DNA of 64,000 nucleotides from Pogonophryne albipinna. Taxonomy: Eukaryota > Chordata > Actinopteri > Perciformes > Artedidraconidae. Numbering within the stretch: position 1 is the stretch's first letter; each line of letters starts with the position of its first letter. The translations under genes were made by a program, and so were the position numbers. Where the stretch lies: positions 21,638,569 to 21,702,568 of the forward strand of contig CM053260.1 in assembly GCA_028583405.1 (NCBI GenBank), in the 5' to 3' direction. Of the stretch, positions 1 through 10,951 are shown one piece after another. The notes under the pieces were generated by a model. It had not been told where the DNA came from. It was given only the letters and a program-made list of their open reading frames with translations, and made no database searches.

Positions 1-3000
1 AGACTGGAATTGTTTGTATGCAGATGATTTGATTTTCTCCCTGCAGTGCTGGTTATCAACAGTAGGTATGTTTAGTGCACTATACACTCCATAGACACTC
101 ACATATACTCTGACTACAAATGCATCATTTCAGAAACAATATAAGATTATTTGAATAGTCTTAGTGTGAGTATAATACTCTTGATTGAGCAATTTAAGAA
201 ATAATTTACTGAATGGCATTCGGACATGTAAATAAACTGCTCAGTGCACAAACTTTAATGTTACCATTTGATGTGAGAGCCTGGCTTCTGATGGATTATT
301 AGATGTTGCTTGTTATGAAAGGGTAGCATGCAGAGAGTGACAGCGTCTTATTTGTTTGGCAAGATTTAAAATGTTTGTAGTATGTTCATCGCCATAAATA
401 TGCCCACATCTCGGGCAGCATATGCAGATGATATTGATATTTAAGTAGTGGAAGGAAACTTGATTATAGATAATTTGTCCAAAAAAGTATGAAACAATCA
501 CAAAATGGACCTAAATCTGCACTCAGAGGAACGCCACAATTCGCAGAGTTAGTTAAGTTCTCTCAACATCAACAGTAAACCAACCACTTGAGAGAAGTAT
601 GAGACTCCTCAAAGTCCACTTAAGCCCAAACATCAGTAGCAAGAAGGAGATTAATAACGAAATTGCCCAGAAACCAAACAAGGTCATGTTTAACTTCGAC
701 TTTCAGTTTTAACAGGGGAAACTTACTCTGATCAAATCCTGTGCCTGCTTGGCCCATCCATGCTTACTAACTCTCCCCCACCCTAAGTAGACTAAGTCAT
801 CAGACTTCCTCCTCTCTTCCAGTCTAAGGTTGATAAAGGTTACCCCTTGTTGTATTTGTATAGTGAACAACCATGTGAATAGATGATAATGGCATTCTCA
901 ACCTCCAGGCTTAGCAGCACACTTCCAACTATTATTTAGGACAGTGATAATGGCCATTCAATAGGTCGATTCGAAGCGGGTCCACAATAGAACCACAGTC
1001 CAGGGTGCAAAACAATATACTATTTCAAGCTACCTACTGGCTGCTGCATGTGGTCTTCAGCAGGCAGCTCAGGTTGCCTGACACCATTGCATCAATGTCA
1101 CTGAGGCCTGACGCCATCTCACTGTTAGAAGTCTCCAAACACAGGTTTGTGTTTAAACTGACAGTACAACAGCTGATCACAAAGCTGGAAACAAAGAGCA
1201 AACTCCAGAGACAATGCAGCCACAGTGAAAACAATGCTTACCTTGTGTAGAGGCATTCTTATGGTCGGCAGTGTGAAGGCAGGCAGGACAAGCAAACAAA
1301 TTGAAAGGGCTATAACAAGCAAGCAGGTCATAACAACAGGCACAGGCAAAACACAATTTAAGGCTGCAATGCCAAGACAACATACACAATATGGCAGAGA
1401 AGGACCACAGGTTACTATCTACTCGCCCTGCACTAATAGGACTAAGGGGCAGCTGTACCAACAGATGACAGTTGAAGGCTAGGAAAATGACATGGCATAA
1501 AAAAAGCAACTTACCACAGACACACATATAGTATGCCCAACCATCTAACCCAACCTCCTCCTTAATGCTTTATACAGTGATATGCTACACTACTTCTGAA
1601 AAAGATAAAATAATAAATACTAGTAAATTAAAAATGGCCCAATTATAGAAGAGTGAAGTGTGTAAGTGATGAACTGACTTGAATTTCCCTCTTGATGAAA
1701 AAGAGAAAGAAAATTAGGGACACAACAGCAAAAATCATTTATCTTTTTGGCTATAAAATAACAATTTGTTTTTGTGTTTTCCTCGTAGGGTTTGTACTGA
1801 CTATCAGTGTTTGTTCTCCCAGGATCTGCTGATGGTAGAGAAAAGCTGAAGGTAAAGCCAGAGAGGTTTATGTGTGGAGAACTGTAAATCCACTAACCTT
1901 AGAGTACCTTATACACGTAAAAGGCCACTGTTAAAAATCTACAATATCCTTGAAGCCCCTCAGTAGTGCACCTGTGAGCAATTGCTAAAAAAGGATATTC
2001 AGATAAATGTGAAATAAATTATTTCTACAGATCATGTTCCTCCATTGCATTAATCATCTTCTTCCCTTCACCATCCACTGATGAGCAAGAGTTGCCGCTG
2101 CATACTTCTTCAAAATGAATTTTCTCTCTCTGCCTGCCTTAATCTTTCTTGGCAATTTCTTTCTTTCCCTCTATCTCTACCTTCCTGTGCCACTCTACCT
2201 TTCTCTCTGATAGAATGGCTTATGGAGCAAGTGTCTACGGAGAGTAGGTTTACTAACAAAACAGCTCCCCTCGACAAATGAAGAAATGCTTGGTTTGCTT
2301 CAGTAAGAGATGTTGAGGCGTAGAAATATTAGTGAACGAGGGCTCATATTTTACAGGAGACCAGCGACGGCTGGGGTTTTGAAATGGTTTTGGTACAGCT
2401 ACCGGGTGCATATTAAAGCTTGTTGGCTCCACTGGAAGGAAGAGTTTTATTAGCCCGAGGGAGAAATGGAAAATAAAGGGAATGACAGAATGGGAAAGAA
2501 AGATGGAGAGCAAGTGAGCGATGTTGGCAAACCTCTCTGTTTAACAGGGCTGCACAGATCCAAACACAGAGTTGGCCAGTGATTGGTCGGTTGTGGTTAG
2601 GACTTGGCACGGGCTGTAGTGACAGCTGTTTGTAAATGATGGAAGCCCCTGAGAAGGGAGACGGAGAAGAGAGGGACCAGGACAACAATCCAGAATTACT
2701 GTGAAATGCTGTTGTCTCTGTCCATTCTCCCAACACAGCTCCGCCTGACGCAGAATGAAAAGTAACAGACCACAACAAATCAACAAACGGAAAAAGATTA
2801 AGATACAAATGGGAGACTTTTGTTGTTACAGCACATCGGAACTGAAAGGAACATGTAGTAATTGGATGCCTTCAATATTAAGTTCTCCTCTGAGGCTTGT
2901 TTGGGGCCCTGTTTCATTTCACGCCTTCATCTCAGTCCAATGGGACAGATCATAGAGACATTAAGACAAAATGAATTTCAACCGTGCATGCAATTAATGC

Positions 3001-4600
3001 TCCCAACAAAAGGGAACATCAACAAATGTGCACAAACATAAATAAGCCAATTTATTGGTAATCGAGCCATTGTGTGCTAATAAAGCTTGACAGTGTAGAA
3101 GCAGTCATCAATGTGTTAATTACTCTGCGGCTCCTGTTTAATGTGAAACTGGTCACTTAACATGTGGCGTGCTTTAACCCAACAGACATCCAGATGGCAG
3201 CTTCACTATTCATATCTGCATTCACATTAGATTATTGCAGATCTATTTGAACACAAAGGACGCAGTCTGAAAAAACACATCACATGGATTCAAACAGGAA
3301 TAACTGCTGCAAAACTCGTATGATTTCCCCCAATTTATCACCACAAAAGGAGGTCTCGGTTTACAGCTACTACATTATCCACTCAGGTATTCACATTACA
3401 CTTTGAATAACTAAACAGAAGTATGATAGGTGGTGATAGCAGCACCATGTTCTTTTACTAAACCTAACCAAGTAGACCAAGTTATGTTCTGTAAAGCTCA
3501 AAGTTAACTTTTGAAAGTATGAAGCAGAAGTTCATTTGTATTGTTGAACATACGAAATAATTAGCAATAACGTTGGATATCATACACACCGAGTCACAAG
3601 GATACGTTGCACTGCAAGGCATACACAAACTGTATTGACACAACCATAGCATACAAATAAATCAGGACGCAGTTCCAGCTCCAGGACAAAGTGTTTCCAG
3701 ATATTCATCATCAAGTTCATCTGTCTGCACTCCCCCACAATACCAGCAACATCCTCACTGTCTGCCAGCTTATTTAGCCCCTCAGCTGTGTATTATTTTG
3801 AGTAGCATAGGGTTCATTTTCAGTGAAATGTCAGACTGTGAGTGAGTCAGCTGTGGCAGGTGCGTGGGATTGTCATATACTGTACATCTCCGGTTAACAG
3901 TGCAATCATTTGAAGTGGAGCTCCTCAACATAGAAGGAAATGTGTTGGAAAAAAGGATTAATCAACACAAACAACACTTGGTTCCTCTCACCCATGCCTG
4001 CATGGCTCAACGGAAACACACACGTGCAACCACCCACGCTAACACATACACAAAAGACAGTGGCTGTCTTTCCTTCAGAGCCAGCAGGGTCAGTTTGTGA
4101 GGAATGTGACAGAAAGATGCTCACAGGCTCTTTCAGGCTGCAGGTGCAAGTGTGTTTGAGCGGTGGGAAAACCTCCAAAAAGAACAGGCCGTAAAAACAA
4201 ATCCAGGCTCCTCACCACAAAAAGCATGTAGAAGGAGTAATAGATAATATGGTGATTGCAGCCCCGTGATGAGGCACGCTGCCTTCTATTAAAAGTGCTG
4301 TGCTTGGAGCATATTTCACTCTCACCCCTTAAACGCTGCTGGGTGATGACTAAAGAAAAGGCACATTCAGTCATCTTCCCCCCACACCCTCTCAGACTCA
4401 CACACATGTGCCGATGGAGAACACATTCAACGTCTCGGAGGCTGGGATCTAAAGAGGGGTGGGTTAATAAAGCATTCCTCATTTGTTGAGGAAGTCTTGA
4501 TGCAGAAGTGGGCAGTCTTGCTTTAAGACATGTGATCTCTCTCAGCTCTCTCTCTCTCTCTTTCCAGCTGGGCTACATTGTAAAACACACACACACGCAC
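1..4600. other. Non-coding DNA, no recognised gene
   Basis: I see no convincing coding exon, transposon end or RNA gene here. Short open frames around 1.0-1.5 kb and 2.4-2.8 kb have no recognisable motif. Two minus-strand GTAAG-type donor-like sites (near 1240 and 1513) lie near each other, but I cannot connect them to an open frame. The stretch is probably upstream or intronic DNA of the gene whose exons appear at 5.2 and 7.5 kb. Confidence 0.5.
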
Positions 4601-4639
4601 GCTCACTCACACACTCTCTCGCTCTGCCTCTCTGACACA

Positions 4640-5207
4640 GACTCTCTACTTAGTGCGTTGGAGAGAGGACTGAGGCTCACACTATCAGCACAGCTTCTCA
4701 ATGGGGGGACGCAGCCAAGAGCAGACAGAGCAGTCATTCCACGGGAGCCTTCCGCCGCACGCGTGAGAAGAAGCCGACAAGTGAAGGGAGGGTAAATTAG
4801 CGACCTGTCATCACAACGTTGGACTTCTAGTGACGGGGGATAGACACAGACTGAAGGAAGAAGAGGACAGGAGATGTTGCATGCATGTGGCTGATACAGC
4901 AGTGACATGATTAGCCTGCCATCAACTCAGATGCTGGTCAGTTTGTGACACTGGGTGCTTTTGGTGATTGTGTTGCCCAAGGATTTCCAAAAGGAGCTGA
5001 ACTGAGAATATTGCGGAGGTAAAAAAAAGAGAAAAAAACTGCGTTATAGCTCCTTTTTCTGCCGTGTTTGGCTTATCTGCTACTGGAATTTGGTGCGGGA
5101 ATCACTGGCTTCAAACTATGGATGGATTTAAGACTGAGAAGTGAGACTGCTTGGCAGGGAGGCAGTGATTTCGACTGAGCTCCTTTCCTCCTGAACACAC
5201 TGCTCAG
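4640..5207 (+). other. Candidate 5'UTR exon of the 7.5-kb signal-peptide gene
   Basis: The sequence ends with a near-consensus donor, CAG|GTAAGG, at 5207/5208. It contains several upstream ATGs followed quickly by stops, as expected of an untranslated leader. It follows a CT-rich tract (about 4540-4563) and a CA-rich tract, which are common near fish promoters. The left edge is arbitrary because no TATA box or initiator decides a transcription start. Weaker alternative donors lie near 4792 (GG|GTAAAT) and 5019 (GAG|GTAAAA). Splicing from 5207 to the acceptor at 7471 would give a 2.26-kb first intron and leave the first in-frame ATG of the coding exon at 7504. This linkage is inference from splice signals only. 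Confidence 0.35.
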
Positions 5208-7471
5208 GTAAGGGTGTGAGACTTTCAAGGAATACCTCTGGTGTTTGGGGACAGGGAGGGTTTTAGGAATGAAGAAAAATGTGTCTGAGTTGATTAGATA
5301 ACTACTTCTATGCATAGTGAAATATAAAAAGAGCTTCCACTAAAAACACCCCAAATATCACAAACCAATATTGCATTTGAGCAATTATACAAGTAGGCTA
5401 TTACATGTAAAACATTCTAATGATACTCCAAAATGCTTAAAGACGTTTTATAAGTGCAGTTAATCTAAGGAAATGCAAAAAAGTTAAAAGCATCGATAAA
5501 ATGGCAGCCTAAATAATACTGTGGCACCTCGATCTCCCTGCTGTATGAGGATCAGTCACACGTGTTTTTAGGGAATCGTCACGAAAGTTGTTTCTGCAGT
5601 AGAAGATCTTGTTAGATCCATGTTTAACGCAGGTGCTTCGTGCGCCTGCAGGTGTGTCTGCTGCTTTCACTCCTCGACTGCATTTACTATCCACGCAGCG
5701 AGACTTACCAATTACGCATAAATAAGCTTTACTTTATGACTTTACGCAACATTCCAAAACTGAGAGTAAACTGCTTTTACTGTGATTTTTATCCGAGTGG
5801 AAAACAAGATGGATATTTGTTTGAAAGCTCTTTCAAACGCTGTTAACACGAGGCTGCAGCGGGGACAGGAAGAGTTCTGTTTTCCTGAAAGCTGCTTCCC
5901 TTACCCGAAGTTCCTTTAAAATGATGGCAATGTTTGTTCGTGTTTATTTCAAGTCTGCCGTGCGTCTTCACCTCTGGTAAAAACGCCTCTGGTAAGAACT
6001 GCATTTTATTTTCGGCACGAATGTCTCCGATCACCGGGAGGAGCTCAGTCATATCATGCAATATGCAGATATCCATGCAAGCGCAACGATGTTTATGAAT
6101 ATGAAGCCAGATTGCTGAACAGAAAATAGTGTGGATACAAAAAGAAATGGAAAACATACCCACGGGACCCGCTCACATTTCCACAAAACCGCGGATTATG
6201 TTGGATTAGCGCAGGGGTGGGGATTTACAATGTGCTGTTCATAATTGTATGTTTAATTTTCTCTGATTATTAAGCAGTCTCAATGTCACTGAGGGCACTG
6301 AACACATGGGCCAACAATTTAGCCTAATGGCTTTAATCTCATATTCAGATTAACACACAAAGTGGTCTAGTTGGAGGTACACGGGCAAGCAGTGGCTTTA
6401 ATGCTTTGTGGAAACAACACAGTGGATCAGGCCTGACTTCATTCTGCAGACATTTGAAACATTTCTGCTCCAAATACTTTTATTTAAATGTGAAATATGC
6501 ATGGTTTGAAGCTTATATTGAAGAGAGTCCCTGAGGCTCATGTGTCTGCTTAATATTCTCCTGTGTTTTGAGATATGGTAGAATCAAACATTAAATGGGT
6601 GAAAGATTGAAACTGTCACATAAGAGCAGCAGAGTCACTGAAGTGTTTGAAAACTGACAAAAGTAAAAACATTTAGACAGTCCCTGTGATATCTTAATAT
6701 AGTGAGTGATTTGGGTGGAATAGAATCTTCTTAAAATCAGACAGAGGATTATAAATGTGTCCAATCAGTAGTCGGCAGGGAGCCTAAACACACCAAGCAG
6801 GAGTTAGTTTAAAGGAGGTGGGTTGATGCTTTACATTTCCCACTGCGGGGTCCTGAATAGAGAGAAGCGCTGATAACACCTGGAAAGGAGGAGAGCCTCA
6901 TTATTCAATGAGGGCTAAGGCGTGTCTCCATATGCTGGCCCTCAGCAGCATCAGGCAGGCGCTAAACAAATCTGAAAAAGGCAATTCGTGCTTAGAAATT
7001 CAATATTTTACAAACATTTGGAATACCACTGCTGCTGTTGTCAATTAAACTGTAATTTCCATAACAGATGATTACAGAAATAATGACCGTCTGTAAAAGA
7101 TTATTTCCTTTTTTTTTTGTACTTTAATTTCATATTTGTCCTTTTCAGGCTAAGACAGGTTGAAGCAGACATATATTGTCAAGATTGAGTGTTTGAGTCT
7201 GCAGGGGTTTTATTGAAGCCTCTTTATCTTATTTCTCTTTTCATTCCCACCGTTATCGTAAGAAAATACCTGCACAAACCTTTTAAATACATCTAGTAGA
7301 GATACTGTAGTGGACAAAACATGTATTGTTTATATCCGACAATGCAGCAGAATACTAATGTTTCTTTTGTTTGACACATTAAAGCATGTGTCTACTGTAA
7401 ATATGTATGAAGACACGCTGTAATACAAATGTCTCCCTGTGGTTTCCCCCCCTGCTGTGCGCCTCCTGCAG
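5208..7471 (+). other. Probable intron 1, no gene seen
   Basis: The stretch lies between the strong donor at 5207 and a C-rich polypyrimidine tract with a CTGCAG acceptor at 7471. I recognise no transposon ends, tandem repeats or coding exons in it. Confidence 0.35.
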
Positions 7472-7484
7472 ACTCGGCTTTACC

Positions 7485-7514
7485 ATGTCCCTGGTTGTTG
7501 GCCATGTGGATTAG
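7485..7514 (+). promoter_or_regulatory. Upstream ORF overlapping the signal-peptide start codon
   Basis: An ATG in good context (A at -3) opens a 9-codon frame that stops at 7512-7514, just past the main ATG at 7504. Because the uORF overlaps the main start in another frame, ribosomes that use it would bypass the signal-peptide frame. This suggests translational damping, or use of another 5' exon that omits it. Seen directly in sequence; the regulatory effect is inferred. Confidence 0.35.
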
Positions 7515-7610
7515 CCTGGGCTTCCTGCTGTTGTGCCAGGCCACTCTCTACCAGACCCATCCAGCAGCACCATGTGGCCCGGCCCGGCCGCACCGACATC
7601 CTCACCCTGG
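7504..7610 (+). CDS. First coding exon of an unidentified secreted or membrane protein (signal peptide)
   Basis: The exon runs from 7472 (after a C/T-rich tract and CTGCAG acceptor) to the donor CCTGG|GTACGT at 7610/7611. Translation from the ATG at 7504 gives 35 residues plus two bases (phase 2). It starts MWISLGFLLLCQATLYQ: a short N-region, a hydrophobic core at residues 2-11 and small polar residues after it, which is a classic signal peptide. A Pro/His/Arg-rich stretch with one Cys (about residues 18-35) follows. The upstream frame is closed by a stop in the candidate 5'UTR exon, so 7504 is the first usable in-frame ATG. Another ATG at 7485, in a different frame, opens a short overlapping uORF. 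I do not recognise the gene. No later exon is visible in the window, which would imply a very long second intron, as in many neuronal cell-surface or secreted protein genes; that is inference only. Confidence 0.5.
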
Positions 7611-9362
7611 GTACGTGAACCTCTTTGTACAGATTTCGGCTTTACTGCGCAGTGTTTAAGTGCGAGATGTTGCCTTTGATGGGGAGAGCAGTTCTCATCG
7701 TTGGCTGTTGAAAAAAAGCAACAACATGGCTGCTGCATTATGTCAGAATGATTTGCCACAGTATGGTACTCTAACATGATGATTCACCGTGTGCACAGTT
7801 TAGCAAAAGCGAATGCTAATTGTGCTTTCAAATTGCAAGTTATGTGCTCTTGTTTAGTCATACTTTATTTATTTAACCATAAACATGTGGTTCTATTGAC
7901 ATATGTTGTACTTTTCACAGTGATAAACTTTGGTTCTTTGGCTGAGTTGCACACTTCCTGTTGAATATTTGAACAAAGAGTGTATTTAAACGTTGCGTGT
8001 GCAGCAAAGAAATCTTGACTACACCTGAAATTAGCTGGAAGACTTGTTACGAGTAGGACGAGCTGTAGGCAATACATCCTTATACTGTGCTGGTAGCCAA
8101 GGGAGCTTTGATCACTGTGGCTTAGAAGGAAATGACAATTATGTTTCCCCCTTTTTTGCACTTTGAACGTTTGGCAATTAAGTCTGACGCCTCCTGCCAC
8201 CGTAGGGGCAAAAGTGGAGGGTAGACGGCGAGGCGGATCTAATTCTCTGATTATGGAAAAGCTTACCAGCTGTTTGTATGTGGGGTTGTTATAGGGAACT
8301 AAGGCAAAGGTTTTCTTGAGCAAAGCAAAGGCTTTCTTTAAGCTTCTAACAATGAGTGTGACTCCATGCCGAACACAGAGTGGCTCTCTCTCCAGAAGCC
8401 AAGCTAGCTGTTAAACATTGATGCTATCTTCAGCTTGGTTCCCCTTTGTGTGTGTCGCATTGCCGAGCAAAAAGACAAGTAATTGAAGCACAGCAAGAGG
8501 GGGGGGGGGGAGAAAAAGTCCAGCAACGAATTCCCCAATCTTGTGTTGAACATTGGTGACTTTAAGGCAGCATCGCTCAGAATACTTTGCTTTGTTGAGC
8601 TGACACAAGAAAATCCAAGCCTATGATGGGGGGGGGGGGGAAGTTCTCAAAGTATCCGGTTCCCGTTAATTGGTACAAGAGGTTGAGGGATGAGCGACAG
8701 AGAGCTCCAATGAATTTTTAAAGGCTGGCTTGCAGTTTTTGTGTGTTTTTTCCTCTTTCTTACTGGTTGGCAAGTGGAGCTTGATGCCAAAGATGTACAA
8801 GGAAGTGCAAGGCTCAGTAAGTGTCTCTTGAATAATGCAGAAGTCCCAAAGGGAAAGAAAGGAACAAATAAAAGCCCCCTCCCTCCAATCACTACCCGGG
8901 CTGTAGCTCTAGAAGAGGCAAAGGATAGTTATTGCTCAGAGTTCTTTGGAAGGTTTCCTGTCAGACAGATCACATTTTCTGCATTACATACAACACTGAG
9001 GCGGGTATGGACATGCACATGCTCACACACCATTTTCTCACCGACGCCTTTATGGTGTGGCGTTTTCATCCACCCCTGGGGATCTTGGAGTTGTGCTCAG
9101 GACACGTCAAGTCTAAGAGCATTCAAGCCTCCACTCTACAGATGGATGATAAACACACTCTGTTGATTCCGTCTTTTTAAGTCTCAGATTTCATTCATGG
9201 TGTTAGATTCAATTGAGGCTGAGCCAGTCGATTTTAAATGACGTCACCAAGAAGTATTCAAAACGAAAGAGGATTTACAGAATAGATGCAATCAACCTTG
9301 GATCGATGGTCTGTTAAAATGTCATTTGACACAATTACTCTCTAGAAAACTTCTGAATCTGT
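7611..9362. other. Intronic or intergenic DNA, no gene seen
   Basis: No supported exon. Two homopolymer G tracts (about 8500-8511 and 8629-8640) stand out. Otherwise I see nothing. Confidence 0.4.
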
Positions 9363-9445
9363 GATGGATGCAGGGGCGCCGCCAGGGATTTTGGGCCCCA
9401 TGAAAATATATCACATTGGGCCCCACCACCAGGCACAGGCCACTT

Positions 9446-9527
9446 TGTTTATAAATTACTTCGAGGGCCGTACGAAATGGTCTAGCGGTCCGTATACGGC
9501 CCGGGGGCCGGAGGTTCCCCACCCCTG
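9446..9527 (-). mobile_element. Terminal fragment of the CAGGGGTGGGGAACC hAT family
   Basis: In reverse complement this stretch ends CAGGGGTGGGGAACCTCCGG and closely matches the left terminus of the complete hAT element at 45102 (shared subterminal GTACGGCCCTCGA and TTTATAAA motifs). Only one end is present, so it is a fragment that has become part of the larger hAT. Confidence 0.65.
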
Positions 9528-9974
9528 CTTTAATATAATAACATTAGTATTAATATCATAACCAAAATGTCGGTGATTAACATTTTGTTTACCTAATACA
9601 GACTGATCACTCAACGCTTCAAACTGTCCATCATCCAAATAGACTAAAAGCAGTTTTTTGTTTTATGTAGATCATTGGCTATGTGGGAAAATACTGTGTT
9701 TGAAATGTATAATTAAAATTAGATGTTAGCTTTTTGTTTTGATATATATATATATATTTTTTTTTTTGTATTCCAGTCTCCCTTCAAATATGTTAAGCGG
9801 CATGTCAATCAACACAATGCTGCTCACCTCCTTCAGTTGGGAGAAAAGCTGGTTCAGGTTCAGCATTATGGGGGGACAGGGTGCTGAGCCTAGAGATGGA
9901 TCTGTTGGTCCTGGCACCAGGGGGGGGACAACTGATTTAGTATGAATAGGCGCTAAAAATGTGCCTGCATATTG

Positions 9975-10354
9975 TAGGTAGGTAGGTAGGAATGGAGAAA
10001 CCAGTTCGAGTGCGCTAGAATCTGAAAGTACACAACCAAAAAAAATCTGCCCCTTCCTTCAGACTTCCTTACAGAGCCCCTTCTCCAACACACACAAACG
10101 CGCACATGACCAATGAGGGCACGAGATTTGTGCACAGATGGAAGGCTGACAGGCAGGTAGGCCATCCAGTTATTTTAGCCGGGCCGGCTCAGATGATTGG
10201 TCGTGCTTTTTACAGCACCACGGCTTCCACAGATGAAATTTTTTAATGTATTTATTGTCAAAACATTTAATATATTCATTGTTATCGGGATGTTAAGAGC
10301 ATTCCATGGAATATAACAAAAAGTGTTTCTGAAGTGAATTATCTACCCCACCTT
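9975..10354 (+). mobile_element. Degraded copy of the TTAA-flanked MITE family
   Basis: The internal sequence is collinear with the element at 60882-62030: the same order of a CTTCCTTCAGACTTCCTTAC block, a GAGGGCACGAGAT block, a CACGGCTTCCACAGATGAAA block and an ATCGGGATGTTAAGAGCATT block. The terminal repeats have decayed (TAGGTAGG tandem on the left, CTACCCCACC on the right). Unlike the distal copy it lacks the nested 0.4-kb insertion. Confidence 0.65.
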
Positions 10355-10951
10355 TAAATGTCAGCTAAAAGAGCAGTGAAATTAAAAACCTCTGAATTGT
10401 CTGTAAAGATAATAACAGTACTTAATGTCAGCTTAGTAAAAAAAAACATTAGCTAACAGACTAATTTCCACCACTCATGGACCACACCTTTTCTTGTGAA
10501 AAACTGGGTGACATACTGTCGCCCTTTAGTCCCTCTCTCTTGACTTTCTCTCCTTTCTCTTTTCTTAGAGCCTGACTTTTTGAGTCGTTGAGACATGGTA
10601 CAACACACGTACGTAGGCTAAGTATAGCGTCCCTCCTCACATGCTTTCACTCTCTGCGAGTGCCGGTGCCGAACCGCGTTTGGAGGCAGGACCAAACCAT
10701 TACATGTAAATAGAAGGGGGTGTACAGAGGCTTTGGGTAATTAACTTTTGGAAGAAAATAAGTTAAATGAATCGTAAGTTTAGTGAGTACTTTATCAATA
10801 TAACGTTCTATTAATGTTAATTATTGAGGATTGATGAAAGGTTACTTACATTTTTTTTCTTAATGTTCTAAACATTTTGGGGCCCCCGTCAGTCACGGGG
10901 CCTTAGAATCGGCCTAACTTTTCACCCCCTTACGGCGCCCCTGGATGGATG

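Larger units (their letters stand above)
9371..10943. mobile_element. hAT-type DNA transposon, non-autonomous, with perfect 8-bp target duplication
   Basis: The left end reads CAGGGGCGCCGCCAGGG and the right end, in reverse complement, CAGGGGCGCCGTAAGGG. The first 11 bases are identical, and both subterminal regions carry GGGGCCCC. The element is flanked exactly by the octamer GATGGATG (9363-9370 and 10944-10951), the duplication size of the hAT superfamily. At 1573 bp it has no transposase frame. It is composite: it contains a terminal fragment of a second hAT family (9446-9527) and a degraded copy of the TTAA-type MITE that is intact at 60.9 kb (9975-10354). Confidence 0.85.
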
